From Diploscapter coronatus (taxonomy: Eukaryota > Nematoda > Chromadorea > Rhabditida > Rhabditidae), in the NCBI GenBank assembly GCA_964036155.1, contig OZ038423.1:74415249-74479248 (forward strand): a stretch of 64,000 nucleotides of DNA, given 5' to 3'. A model generated the notes under the pieces. The model had not been told where the DNA came from. It was given only the letters and a program-made list of their open reading frames with translations, and ran no database searches. This document shows, in pieces, positions 25,601 through 39,600 of the stretch. Made by a program: the position numbers and the translations under genes. Positions within the stretch are counted from its first letter, which is position 1. Every line of letters starts with the position of its first letter.

Positions 25601-28600
25601 ACCGGAGGCAGCGGCGTTTATGACTGGAACACGGAGGACGCGAAGATCGCTGATGTGGACGCAAATGGAGTTGCTACGCCCATTTCCCTCGGACAGACAA
25701 GAATAACTGCCATTGACAGAAGGAACAAACACATGATGGACCATGCGGAGGTGGGAAATTAGTGAATTTGGAAGAAGGTATAACTAGGGAATCAAGCAAT
25801 GCAGACATGAATGGAAATATGGATATGATGAAACATTCTAAATAGTTTTAAGATTTTTTTTTTTAAATCAGCCTCTGCTATTGAAATTGAAATTATGAAC
25901 GGTTGTATGGGTTGAAACATATCTTGAAAAGTGATTCGAGAAATGCTCACCAATAATTTTCTTTGTTTGCAGGCGTCAGTTGTGGAGATAACGTCGATCG
26001 GGTTCGGAGAGACGCGCAAAGAGGCAATCGAGGGCACGAAACTCGTCATGAACCTGCAGCTCTACGGGGAGGCCCCTGACGGCTCGATCGTTCCTGTCAC
26101 TGATTGCAGGTAAATGATTGTTGAAAAAAAAATATTCTTCGAAATTAAATTACATGTCTTGTAAAAATCGAACAAACTGAACCTGTTAGGTGATTTAGAA
26201 ACGGGTTTATGGCGTGTTTCAAAGCACGTCTGATTTGAGAAAACACTATGGCTGAGAAACAAATCAATTTTATTTGAAATTACATGTGAAAAGTTTAGAG
26301 CCGCACAAATCTACGCGAAAATCGGAGATGAACGAGTGGCGCGAGTGGACTCGGCCTCGAAGCCTCTGCTACCCTCAATGGGCACTGGCTGTGCGACTCT
26401 GACCCTGTCCGCAATCGCTTCGGGAAACACTAAAGTCACTGTGACTTTCGGACGATACACCGCTTCCACGGACATCGCCATTTATCCTAAGATGCAGGTA
26501 GAGCTTTTTTTAATAAATGATGCAAAACAGTTCAATCATGGTTTGAAAAGTTATTTTTAAAGATGGTTTGAGACATGCTTAGTAATGTTGATTAGTGAAA
26601 AAACTAAAAAGAGACATTCCAGACCCTACCCGAGCAACTCGGCCTGGCGCTGAACAGCGAGTTCGAGCTGCAAATTCAAGGCGGACCGAGGCCCTGGATC
26701 GACGACCCGACTAGTCATTTCATCAGTGAGTTTGCAAAATTGCTTGCTTTTCCGAAAGAAGTCAAATTTTCATTTTTAGATGCCAAGTCGAAGCTGGTTA
26801 CACACACTCGTTCTGACAACAGGCTGAGGGTGATTTGTGGAAAGGAGGAGGGAACTGAGGTTCGTGGATTGGATATGCTTCAACACAATTATTTATTGGA
26901 ACTTTGAATATTTTATTATTGTCCATGAATCTATTAGAAGTTTGGAAATTTATCATTTTGATAATCGAAAACTCTCCAAAACGAACATGTTTTGAGCACG
27001 TGTGTACGGGCACTTCTTAGTATAATTTTTGACTGGAACCCATTTCTCCAATTGGTTCATTGAATTTGATCATGCCGATCCACTTTGAAGAGTACTTGCT
27101 TCCCAATTTTGGAGTTTCAAATGATCACTTTTTGAACGAAAGCTAAAGATGCCAAGAAAAGGAGTTTGCAGTCCCCTAGATATAGGCCCTTTTTGCAGAA
27201 GATGATAATCTCGATGGGCAACAAGCCCTCGACGAGTCTGCCACTGCCGCTGGTCATCGATTTGCCTCTGCAGGTCTGCTGCGCCAACCCAAACAGACTC
27301 GACATCGCCAGACCTGATCGGCTCAGCACCTGTCCTGGAAAAACGGTCAGTTCCATTTTCCAGAACCTTTTCTTTTGATTAAAAACTACTATTGCAAAGT
27401 GTAACAAGATCTGAATTTTTGATCAATTTTAGTAGTTTTTTGAAACATGGCTAGGTAGTCATCGAAAAGATAAAGTGAGTTTTATATTGATTCAAAATTT
27501 GATATTTTTGAAAATAAGATTACTGTTGGCTGAGTTAGATCGTGAAATTCAGGATGCAATTCTGATTGACTCGAAGGCTCGTTACGTGCTGCAGGGCTAC
27601 GCTCAGTGCGGCTCTAACGCAGACCGGCTGCTAGATTCCGTCTCAGGACTGGCTGTCAACTGGAAGTCGGCCGACACAAATCTGCTCATGCTCAATTCTG
27701 TCACCCCAGACGAAACCACCAAGCAACGTAAGGCATTTGATTTTTCCTGATTTTTTTTGCATCTTTCTTTGCATGTATCAAAAGTCTTCAACTTGAAAAC
27801 TGGCTGTTAGCAAATACGAAGGAAATAAATTACTGAGATTACCTTTTTACGGATAAATTTTCTGCCTAATGATACTATTTTCCCCCTATTCTCACTTTAT
27901 TTCTCTTTATTTATCCGTAAAATGGTAGCCTTAGTAATTGATTTTCTCTATGGTTGTTTATAGATCGTTTGAAAAATGATAAGAATGAAATTTCAATGAC
28001 GCATATATTATTTTCCGAAATGTCTTCAGCAATATTCAGCCACGAGTACTTTTTGATTTATTCGTCTTTTGAAACATAGCATTTCTGTTTTCTTTACGTT
28101 TAGAAGAAATACAATTTCAGCAACTGCAGACGTTCTGACGCGAAGGAAGAGTGGCACTGCGTCCTTGTCGGCCGATGTGAAACTGGGCAACGGCAAGAAA
28201 CTGCACACTGAGAGGGAGATCATCGTCGCCACGCCCATCCAAATCAATCCTGATCCCCTGGTAAGTTTCAGTCGGTTTGACATTTTGGATGCGTTTGCTA
28301 AAATTACTTTTAATATAGTTTCACATTAAACGATGAAGCAGAAATTCGATTTTTTGTAAGAATTTGCTGAGGCATTCATATTTTTATTTCTGAATGAAAT
28401 CAGTTTCAGCTGGTTTGGAACGAACGAGGCACGGTGGGCGAAGGCAAAATCGAGGGCGGATCGGGCCACTTCACGATCATCGATAGACACTCCAATTCGC
28501 TCATCCGCACAGAAGTCAAGGCCAGAATTATTGAAGTAAGGATTTTTTGGGGGAACATGTTAAATTCTGAGCCGAGACGAAAGTTTTGCGTAGGAGTTGG

Positions 28601-31600
28601 TATGATGATTGTTATAATTTCTGGTCATATAAAGGAGCATAGAGGAAAGAAATGCCTATTATACAAGACCATTACTCGAATAGAAAACAACTACGCACAA
28701 CTCGGCATAAAGCGTTCCTACCTGAAACTTGAAAATCTGCAGGTTTTCCCTCTGGCGCAAGGTTCGGTTACTTTGACGGTGAAAGATCTCTGCATCGCTG
28801 ACCTGGAAAAGACGATCAACGTGCGAGTCGTGCAGATCCACGGACTCTCCATTTCGGCACCGGAATTTGTGAGTACATTTTTCTTACATAAGAAACTGTT
28901 GGTCATGTAATTGGTTTCTATTTTCGACATATTTATACCGAATGTTCGAAAAATAGAAAATTCTTACAAAATGACAGCTTTTCGTGAAATTGTTACGAAC
29001 GTGAATGATGTAGGTTGGGGTGAACGACATCGTAGACGTGGAGATCGTTGCGTTGGACGAGCACGGAGAGGAGATTCCGCACAAATCCGATGCACTCAGC
29101 AATGTCAAGTTGGAGACCAGCAATGACAGAGCTACACTGCAACGGTAAGGGGAAAATTGCTAGATAGAAATGTAAAGAGAATTGAATATCTTGTGGAATC
29201 CTTCGATGATCTCGAATTTTTGTAGCCTGTAATAGTTTTAATGGAGTTATATAGGAAATTGTAGTCTAGCGAAGGACGAAAAATCAATTATCTAAAATTA
29301 GTTTTCTGAAACATTTTCGTTTTCATGATGAGTGATTTTGAAATTTCAGTCAATCCTCTATGCGCTACTCCCTGCGGGGCGCTGCAATCGGCTCTGTGGC
29401 TCTGACTGCCTCTGCCAACTCCTCGACCGGCCACCGACTGATCTCTCGACCCAAGTCTGTCCAGATCTTCTCCCCCATCAAATTCGACCCCACAAAACTC
29501 ACTCTCATTCCGGAAGCCGTCTTTCAGGTATGTTTCAAACAATTTAAAAAATATATAAATTACTTTAAACATGCTTGATTTGAATTACGCAAATATCCTC
29601 AGCTCATTAAAATAGACTATTTGTGAAAATGGGAGGAAAACTTAATTTTTCATCGAGAAAGTTTTATACTCACAGAAATATGAACTGGCTACTAACAAAG
29701 TAGTTGTTTAATTTCGAATCAAAAGGATAATTTCCAGCTGCAAGTGCTCGGCGGCCCGCAGCCGACTCCTCCGATCGCGTTCTCTTTGAACAACTCGAAG
29801 ATCGCCCGCATCGAGCCCAACGGCCTCATCACTTCCCTCCAGACGCTCGGAACCACAGCCATCACTGGCACCCTCCATATCGGCAACAAACAGATCACTA
29901 AGGTTCGAGTTTAGAGCTTTTGGTATTTTTGCACAACGGATAAGTGTAGAAGAAGTGTTGGTTATTGGTTAACAGTTTTAGAAGGGGTTTATTCATTTTT
30001 TGAAACATACTTTGAAGAAAAATTGGAAAAAGGATGAGATCATGAAGCTTTCTTATAGTTGATTTTTGAATAACGTTGATAGCTATCAGGGGTCAATATT
30101 TTAATGAGTTAATTTTTTCCTGAGATCTGTGAAACACTATCCGAGAAATTACTCGAAAATATTAGCTTTCTACCCTTTCGTAATGATCTTTCTGTCCATT
30201 TTGTAAACGTCGATTCATTTCAAGTATCAACTTTAAATACTGTCAGATCGTTTTATGTAAGTTTTGAAACGCAATGAAAGAATTTGAGGATACGGTTCTG
30301 CTGCGGGTTGTGTCTCTCCGAGGCATCCGGCTAGTGACCTCGAGTCATCAAGTCGAAACGGACGGCCGAGTCCACGTTAGGGTCGAGGGCATCGATGAGG
30401 ACGAAACGCCCTTCGCATTCGGAGGAGCCATTTATCCTATCAAGGTCGGTTCTTTCTTCAATTTGAAGACAAAATTAAGATGCAATATATCTTTAATGGA
30501 TCGGCATTACAACTAGATTTTACTCTTTAAACAAAAGAAGAAGCAATTCGAGAATAGTGAAAAATTCTACTAATTATTTCCTGAATTAGTGAAAGCTACA
30601 TCAAAATTTAGATTTTTTGAAACTAAGCTTTTTGTTGCAGATGGAATGGGACGTGTCGCACGAGGAGATCCTCTCTTCCAAGCAGCATCCGATCGTGGCC
30701 TCGATGAACGACGACGCTCCCAATCAATTCGCCATTTGGCTCAGGGCCAACAAGGCGGGAAAAGCTACCATCAAGGTGAGGCCAGAATAACTGAAATATG
30801 CTCCAACCCCATTGAGTAAGAATGAATTTGTCTAACTTTCAACTATGATGACACTAAATTTCGTCACTGATTTATCGAAGAGCAACGATGAACTCTATTT
30901 GTTTCAGAAGTGTTTAAATTTTAGAAATCTTTCTTGTAAACTAGCTAATCGAACGACCAATTATTTCTCAGGAAGCTAAATGATATAAATATGTGAAGTT
31001 AAATGTACTCATTTCGAGTAATATTTTATCAGAAGGTGTATAAAAAATGTGAAAATTGTTTAAGGTTCGAGCTCATCTGCACGCCAAGTCTCACAACCAC
31101 TTCGCAGGCTCTGCCAGACTGCTGGAAGCCACGACGGAAATCGAGGTTGTTGAGCCGCTGCAACTCGACTCGCCCAGCGTGCCCATGGCTGCCATCCGCA
31201 TGTCGCCCCAGTCCTCCTTCCAACTTTCTCTCCAGAAATGGTAGGTTATCTCGTTTTTCATTTCAAACTAGTCTATTTTCTAATGCGGGGCGGTTTGTAA
31301 TTCAGGTGTTCAAATTTTTTTACGAAAGTATTTTAATCAGGCTTAGGCAGGCTTTCAGTCGGAACGAAAGACTATAGGGTAGTAAGTCTACAAAAATGTT
31401 TCTAGTCAAAACTAATACATAGGTGATCTGCAGCAATATTTTTATCAAGCACTTGGGCGTAATGGGGCACGCTCAAATGATCTGGCAATAGTCATGCCTA
31501 GGTCGTACTTATAAATACTATTCGAATACGAGATATGCTTTCCAATCCAAGCTCTCAAATTCTTTAAATTCTTTATGAAATTTTATTAACAGAAATCCCT

Positions 31601-34600
31601 AAGACGTTTTATTACAACTCTTGACTAATACGTTATGAAAATCTTGGCACTCGTGTCTTTATTTTTCTTTAAAAAAAAACGGGCAAGAATTTCGTCTTCT
31701 CTAGGGTGAAAATTTGCAGGGGTCTCTCGTCTGGCAAATCGACCTATTCCTCTTCTTCGGAATCGTCTCTGTTGACTGTGTCTTCTAGCGGCAGACTGAC
31801 CACCCATTCGCGAGAGGGCGTTGGCGCAGTGGTTGTGCGACAGGCGCCCGACAACAGGACACTAATGATCCCCGTTTCGGTATGCTAATCAATTGTATTT
31901 TGTTCAGAGCTGCAAATATCAAGAATTGAAACTTTTCAAGAAGCTAGAAATATTCACTTTCGGAAACATACCTAAAAGAACTTGAGGAAGAAGCTTCTTA
32001 TTATCAGTTATTGCTTATTGTTGCAATTCCAATTCAATTTCATATCTCGTTTTTGTGAAACGTAGGAATATTGGAATATTTGAGGTGAGCCGAGTGCACT
32101 CTCTGCATGTTCGTCTGTCGTCGCCCTCGCCGATCTCTATCGACTCCACCCATCTGCCAGTCGGACTGACCATCCCTCTCGACGTCCTTGCATTCGACTC
32201 CTTCGGACAGCCGATGCATGTCACCGACGACGTTATCTTCTACAGACCACATAGGTAAAATTTAGTGAATCTTTAAAGTGAGCTATAGAAAGGTCATTCC
32301 CCAAAAATATCTTCCATAGAGCAATCAAATATGTGAAATTCTGAAAATTTTACACAAGTTTAAAAATTAACGCATTTTTGATATATTTTCACAAGAAATA
32401 ATTCCGTTTACACTGATCTTTTCTCAGAGTTCGTATGTGTGTCCTCATTTCAGATTCGACTTGACGGACATTCAATCTTCCAACTACAACAGGTCGCTGT
32501 CGATCCATCTCAAGTTCCCGGGAGAGACCGTTTTGAAGGTTGAATTTTGATTAAAAAGAATTCTTTAGAAATTCAAATTTGCAGGTGTGGCTCCGCGACC
32601 ATCCCCAAGTCGATGCGTTCATTCGCCTGCCTGTGGCAGGCTGGATTTTCGACGATGTACATCGACGCGCCTACGTCCAGTCCGATGTCACCTGTCTCAA
32701 GTCTCCATTTGCTGGTGAGAATTTGAAATTTTATTTGGAGAAGGAGTTAATTAATCGTTACAGAAATTTTGTTATTTTGACATTTCCGACAAGATTCATT
32801 AGCGTTTTTTTTTTTTTTTTCAAAAGATTTCCCAATAATGAAAGATCGAAAAAAAAAGAAAATCAATAACTACCTCGAAAAGGAATTTCAAATGCTTAGG
32901 CTCCGTGAAATGGACGTCCTCGTCTCGCGGCATCAAGTGGATCGACGCGGCTCTGGGAATCGCTCAATTGACTGCGCCCGGGGAGCACAAGATTGCCGTC
33001 ACCGAGGGAGAACAGACACTCGATGATTCGGTTTGAATTTTGTTATTCTTGCAAAAAAAAGCCCTATATTTTTCAATTTCACGAATATCATATATCTCAG
33101 AAATTAACGGGATCGCTATAAGTATTTTGTGCATCTTTAAAATTTTCAAATTTCAGATCCAAGTCCTTGAACCAAAGAAATTGGCCTTCGACAATTCGCA
33201 CCCAACTCTGCTGACCACTCAGCCGGACAAACAGTTCGTCTTCTCTGTGCATGTTCAAGCAAATCAAACTCAAAAGTACTTGGGTAAGAGAATTGGCATA
33301 AAATATGCTTCATAACTAAGCTGGAGTTCGATGTCGTGCGATTCTCCAATATTGATAGATAGAAATTGAATCTTATCTTGCAAAAACTAACGAATAAGTT
33401 TCACAGAATGGACGAAAGTTGATTTTCCTTCTTTAGTATCAATTTTATGACAATATTTTAAATGACCCTTAATTCTCAATATAATTTCCCAGATTGCACT
33501 GCCGAACAGAGGTCGGTCCTTTCGCAGGACGACCTGGTCGACCCTCCATTCCACTGCTCGTTCCACTTCTCCAACAAGGCCCCTTCCCAACTCTCGGCTG
33601 CTTACTGGCTTACTTCCCAGCCTAAATTCGATCTCGTCAATGGTAGGGCATTTTTTGATTTGTGAAAGAGTTCCTCTATCAAATATCTCATTTCAGGCTA
33701 TTCGTGTGTGCTTTCCCGCCTCGAAGTGCCCACCGAGGAGTGGAAATTCGACATGAAATCGCCTGCGGAAGTGACTCTGGAAGCCAAGTGGAACGACGGC
33801 AGTCAGAGGGTCGAGTCGGCCAGTGTCGCTGTGCCTTTCCACTTTGCAACCGTCGTTTTCGAAGAGGAGGTCAACTTATTATTATTATTTTTAAAATTTT
33901 TACTAGAACTATCACACACATTGGTTCGAAATATCTTTCCATCCAAATATCGCAACTTTGAAGCATACGTTGTTCATTTTCAGACTTCTCGATTTTAGGC
34001 AACTGAAAATCACTCGAAAACTTGAACAGATGGTTTTCTTTTAGATCCATCTCTCTGACCTCGAGAATAAGCCGTTCGTCGTGTCTGTCTCAGTGCCGCC
34101 CTACCAGGAACGCAAACTGACTGTGCGAGGCTGCGATCTGGTTGCCGTTTCGCCTATCAAGCGACCTGAGGAACTCGCCAACGCGCCTGCCAACGTCTTC
34201 TATGCTGTTTCGGTAGGAATTTTATGGGTTTAGAATGAAACTTCGAGTATGTTTCAATACGAAATGTTAGACATTTTTTTACCGATAAAAGCGGACAGCC
34301 TAGAGAGAATCTGTCTCCCAGAAAAACGAAATTTCACTTTGAGAGCTGAGACTTGGTGGATATTATCAAGGCAATGCCAGAAAACGTGTTTCATATACTA
34401 ATTTTTCGGACATCTGTCCATATCGCCTTTAGTCCTTACCGACATTCACCCTTAATGATTATTTAGGTTCTTCGAATTTATTCAAAAATATTCTAATCGG
34501 TTTTGAAATGAGCATAGATAGACTACAAGATAAGATCAAATATGATTTTTTATTTCTAAAATGGTCAAAGTGTATTTGTGTTCAAATAATAATCATCAAA

Positions 34601-35716
34601 AATGTTCAGCTGAACACGAAATCGGCAGCTCTTTTCGAGGAGTGGCGCTCGAAGTGCAACGTGACGATCGCCAACTCGGAGACGGGACAGACCATCGAAG
34701 TGCCTGTCCGCATCAGGATGGTCAGCGACACCACCAGTCTCTTGGAAGGTTAAATAATTAGACAATTTATTTTATTTTCTTTCAAACTATTTACAAAATG
34801 AATCAATTTTTGAAGTAAAATAACCTTGGCAAAGGAGAAAAAGTAAATGTATTTTAAAAATGCTTTTTTAAAATGGTTAATTTTTAAAATTTCAGCAATG
34901 TCCCGCAAGTCGTGGCACGATATGATCTACAGCCTTGTCATTGTTTGCGTTATCGGGATTGTTTCCCTTCTGGGTGAGTTTTGAAGTCTCGTGAAGTCTT
35001 CAGGAATTCAGTCTAACATTTTATGAAGCTGAAGTTTCATTTTCTTATTACATTTTCACCGACCAAATCTTGCAGCGTACAAGTACTACAAATCGATGAC
35101 GGACAAGCCAGGCTTCGTGGGCGTGACCACCTCGGCTCCGCTTAGCCCCTCCTCCATGCTGGTCAGCTCCTTCGGCGCCAACAGATCCTCACTCACCAAC
35201 TCGATCGGGGGATCTTCTCTCGACAATGGTAAGGGAATTTCTATAATTGGTGATTTTTGCAAAATGTCAATTTTCTGAAAATAATAGAAATCTGATTGAA
35301 ATAGGTTTCATCATTGATATCTCATACGCATCGCAATTTTGCATTCCATAAAACACCTCTTCTAACAATAAATGTTAGTGGGCTCTTCATTTTTCCGCTA
35401 TGAAAAGCTGAAAAAGAAAAGTCAATAGCATTTATCGATAGAGCATGTTTCTAGGAGGCGACTATTTAAGAGGGGCACACACTAAATTTTCCTAAAAATA
35501 CGCATTTCAATTATTGTTGTCCACGAGGATTAGAAAAGCTCAAAAGATCGATATTTGAGTTTAATCATTGATTTTTTCGACTCTCTGTTACGCTCTGGGG
35601 ACAGTCCCGTGTTCCGCACGCTCCACCGCAACACTTCAGGCGCTCGTGGTGATTCTCGTCTCTGGTCGGACGGCTCCAAGGAGAATGTCGTCTCGCCCTA
35701 CAGGAGGAGGATGTGA
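22608..35716 (+). CDS. npp-12: nuclear pore membrane glycoprotein gp210
   Basis: About 38 exons encode roughly 1,840 residues, close to the C. elegans NPP-12 length. The protein begins with a signal peptide (MANSLLVVCTCLVVWVWLC) and YLVNEPRVLLP. A long lumenal region of repeated Ig-like/bacterial-Ig-like beta domains follows (for example YIDADPSRMMLKAYDAEG; FDPTKLTLIPEAVFQLQV). A single membrane helix near the C-terminus (HDMIYSLVIVCVIGIVSLLA) is encoded around 34914-34974. A short basic Ser-rich tail ends YRRRM. It is an integral pore-membrane protein that anchors the nuclear pore in the envelope. First exon 22608-22780; the penultimate exons are about 34897-34974 and 35077-35227. The final exon clearly reads SPVFRTLHRN in frame, but no canonical CAG acceptor gives that frame, so its 5' edge is unresolved. 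Codon bias is strong for C/G-ending codons. Confidence 0.92.
31256..31718 (+). other. longer gp210 intron with weak inverted ends
   Basis: This intron of about 460 bp contains GGCTTAGGCAGG near 31340 and a loosely inverse CATGCCTAGG near 31496. This could be an old element related to the CCTAGG-ended repeat at 10035. The similarity is weak. Confidence 0.25.
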
Positions 35717-36590
35717 GCTATATAGCTCAATGGTATGATTGACCCTTTTATGGACTATCGAAATGTTTTCGGATTTTCTTCTTTTTTATTTCATTTTTTT
35801 GTAAATTGCAATATTTTTCGTCTTCTTGACAGACTTGGAACTTTTCCACCACAAAAATTCGTCATCATCTCTCGCCCCGTTATTGTAAAGATAGTAATTC
35901 AAAACTAACTGAAATATTTCACCGCATAAAGGATATTTGCGGTGGAAAAGTCTCAAGTCTGCTTCTTGAATTTATTTCAACTGGTTTATGAAAGTCGAAG
36001 ATAATTTGAGATTTAGTTTTTTCTTTCATTATTTTCAAACTTTTGCACTTTTCTAAATTATTCTAAATGTTAGGTAATTCTTATTTATCGTTTTGAAAAG
36101 TACGAAAGCTTGAATTTCATGTTTTCTTCTTGATTTTTTCGACCTTTTGAATCGCCTAGCCTAACCAGTTCATAGGTACTTTTTCTATTTTGAAACTGCC
36201 AAATTAGGTAGGAAATTTCATGTTGGATTTTGCAATCATTTTCTTTTTCATTATTTTGTTTTTTATCTTTGATTGTTGTCTTTTCTCTGGGTATCTTCCC
36301 TGTACGAGTACTATTTCGTTGTCTCTCATGGATCTTTTCCTCTCTTATTACTCCCCGTGTTTTTTCGTCGCGAGTTGTGCGTTTTTCATTTTTCTTTATT
36401 TTTTTCTTGAAATAAATTCAATTCTTGTATTTGCCTCATTTACAATGATTTTTGATATCGCTTAACATCATAACTTCACTTGTTTGTCGTGTTTGTAACG
36501 CGTTTAATTCATTTTCAGATCATCACATATTTCCCTTGAAGAAAGAAGAAGAGCTTCCGCAAATTAGAATGTTCAAAATTTTAACCCCCA
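35717..36590. other. gp210 3' UTR and flank
   Basis: T-rich sequence after the gp210 stop. An AATAAA at about 36411 is a distant poly(A) candidate. Short open frames here are low-complexity Phe/Leu-rich and are not supported. Confidence 0.45.
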
Positions 36591-36597
36591 TTTGCAG
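36591..36597 (+). promoter_or_regulatory. splice acceptor upstream of the Cys-rich membrane protein
   Basis: TTTGCAG lies 28 nt before the chosen ATG at 36626. Two ATGs between them (36600 and 36606) open a frame that stops early in exon 2. The chosen start would then need leaky scanning, or another leader applies. Confidence 0.35.
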
Positions 36598-36625
36598 TGA
36601 TGAAAATGCCTCCCTCATTACCACC

Positions 36626-39600
36626 ATGCTTGCCTTATCATCTACTCGACTTCCCCTGCCTTCTTGCCCGCGGACCACAGCTCTGCTCGTCTGCCTACTC
36701 GTTCTGCAACTACTTGCTGGGGTTGGCGGTGAATACAAACGATGCAAGTAAGCCAAATGATGAAAATGTGCAGTGCACGAACTCACGGAACATTGCTAAG
36801 TTCATACTATAATGCCTTTTTGAAGGAAAATGTTCCGGGAACATCCTCATCTGTCTGTAGTGAATTGAAACACGTAAATGTAAATGTTTCTGAATATTTC
36901 TGCTCTTCGTGATTTAGTAGCAATTTTAAAAAGATCATGTGTTCGGACCCACAAAACTCCCGGAACCCTTATAAGAACCTCATAGCGGGAAGAAAGTTCC
37001 TATGGAAAGGTTTCGGAAGTTCCTTTCAATTTTACAATTTTCCCTCATCACTACTGGATGTATTCGAAAGTTGTCTATATCATGTGCATTGGAATTAAAC
37101 TATTATTATTTCACATTTTATTGAATAAAATTTCCATATGAAATCTGAGATTATTATAATCAAGTTTTATTTTATGCTAGTTTTCCTGACTTCACGCCAT
37201 TTATTCGTTTGTGGATCGTATTCTTCAATGACATCACAGAAGTTTCGAGTATAGTAGAAACTACCATCTGCCTTCTCAGTATCTTGATATCTAATTTCTT
37301 CTATTTACTTTTATCAGCATAAGCTTAGCTATTTCCTACCCTCCGATTACATATAGTTTTCCGTTAGCGGCAATGGGCGAATGACCCAATCTTCTATAAT
37401 TCATATCAGCGATTCGAGAAATTCGACTGTCAACTGGAGCTGAGGGGTCGAAACACAGACAGGACTTGAATACATCACCATGACCACTAAATATATAATG
37501 ATACATCGTTTATCATACAAAAGTAGCGACTTCCATCCGCCAGTTATGTAAATTCTTCCATTTAGCGATGCAACTCCAAAAAAACCTCGTCTTTCTGGTC
37601 TTTCTGTAATCTCTCCAACTTCAACCCATTCCCGTTCGTCATCTGATAATCGGTACATCATTTGATTATTATATGCATCAACAACTGAATATCGATAATT
37701 ACAATAATGAGTATGCTATGATGTGACCGTATAATATTCCATCGCATGTTATTGTTTGAACATCACTAACTGGAAGAGGAAAAGCAGGTCCTGTTTCCCA
37801 TTTTCCATCTGTTAAAATCTGAATAAATTATTTCATGGACTCTCGTTCAATCTTCTTACATCAACTCGAGTCGTATCATTCAATGTTTCAGAATCCTCTC
37901 CACACAAATAATACAATTTGTCTTTGTAATAAGCCATAGATGCAGCCTTACGCCATTCAGGGGGATTTGGCCCTTCAAAGAATGCAATAAAATTAAACAA
38001 ATCTATTGGCCTTTGTAATGTTACCTCTAGTGATTTGTCGAGTATTCAAATCGAAAATGTCAAACCATTTTTTCTCAAATCTATCTGCGAAAATCTAAAA
38101 TTTGCAAAATTAGTAATGCCAAATAAACTAATCTACTTTATCTTTCGTGGCTACAACATTCCATGGCCTTAAATCATTAGCAAATCTCGTAATCTGCTCA
38201 ACAGATTTAGTATGCGAATCAAACAGACAAATTCTTCCTTCCCATCCTTCGTCGTTGTAATAAATCACTAAATACTAAAGGACTTTCGAGAATACAACAT
38301 AATATTTTCCTACAATAGAATAAAGTTTTATCCTTGCCATTTGATTGGGTATAGTTCGTTGGTGGCGTGCCACCTCTCATATTTGATAGATTGGTTTCTG
38401 ATGAGATATTCTTTGCTGTTACGTTCGCATACGTGTCGGATGGATCAGCTATAGCTTGGGAGCTTCCATCCGAGACTATTCCTTGCAGGTGTCTTAGATT
38501 GTCACGAGTCTAAACAGATTTATGAAATTCTATACTTTTCATTAACATCTACAATAGATCCTGGCGATTCTAAGGACGCGAAATTGTTATTGGATTTTAT
38601 ATTCGAGCTGACAGAGTTGACCTGAAACCTTTGATATGTTCAATATTGTTATCCTATAAAGTTCTACCTGAATATACTTCGAGGGTAGAGCTAGCCTAAT
38701 ACAGTTCAATGCCAAATATAGACACAATAATGATGGATGATGGAATTTCATCAAGTCATGAACACTCGAGTAACGTCGGTGAAATGAAAGTTGAGAGAGT
38801 AATTGTTGAGATGAATGCTGTGCCGCTATAGATTAAAGCCGATACATCTAACTGGGGAAAACCTATGAAATCCCAGATGAATTTTCAGAAAAGCAAATTT
38901 CCACTCAACAAATCGACAATCTAATCATAATTGGCGCTAATTGCCATTAATTAGCGGATGATTGAGAAATTCGACAGAAAATCAAAAAATAACGAGAATT
39001 TTGTGTGAAAATGCTTTTCACAATGGAGGCTGCAACGCATGAGGACGCGACGCGTTTCGCGCCTACCTGTTGCGAAGGGCACTAAGCAATGGTCACCTTG
39101 TTTACAATCGACAATACCAACCTTTCTTAACCTCTTTGGTTTGGGTCAAGGTGGGGGCGAACTTGAGGTCATGATCTAGACAATGGTACACAATCATTGT
39201 GTTACACCGGCTCAGATTATTCTCTTCAAGTGAGATTGGAAATTAAACTTTGTATTTATTTAAATTTAAATATTTTTGCATTGATATTTAGAATTAAAAA
39301 GAACGGAAATTAAATAGATTGATGCCATGAAAATAATAGAGAAACGCCTCATCATCAAATAGGTAATGAAAAGAGATTAGCTGAGAGAGAAATACATAGG
39401 CTATTTCAGTGAAACATTGGGAAAATATGAAAAATACACCAACATTGATGCTGTTAACGAGCAATATTATGTTTCGAATACGTTCAACAACCGTTCACAA
39501 TAAATCGATTGACTATTTCTGTTATATTTTGAAAAATTTACTTTGAAGTTCCTTAATGGATTGAAATTACTATAAAATAGATATTGGATTTGGTTACAGA

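Noticed and set aside
37531..37537. Broken splice donor (GT to AT) making copies C and D pseudogenes
   Set aside because: A second donor AA|GTCG six bases downstream is present in all four copies and keeps the frame, so the genes remain open.
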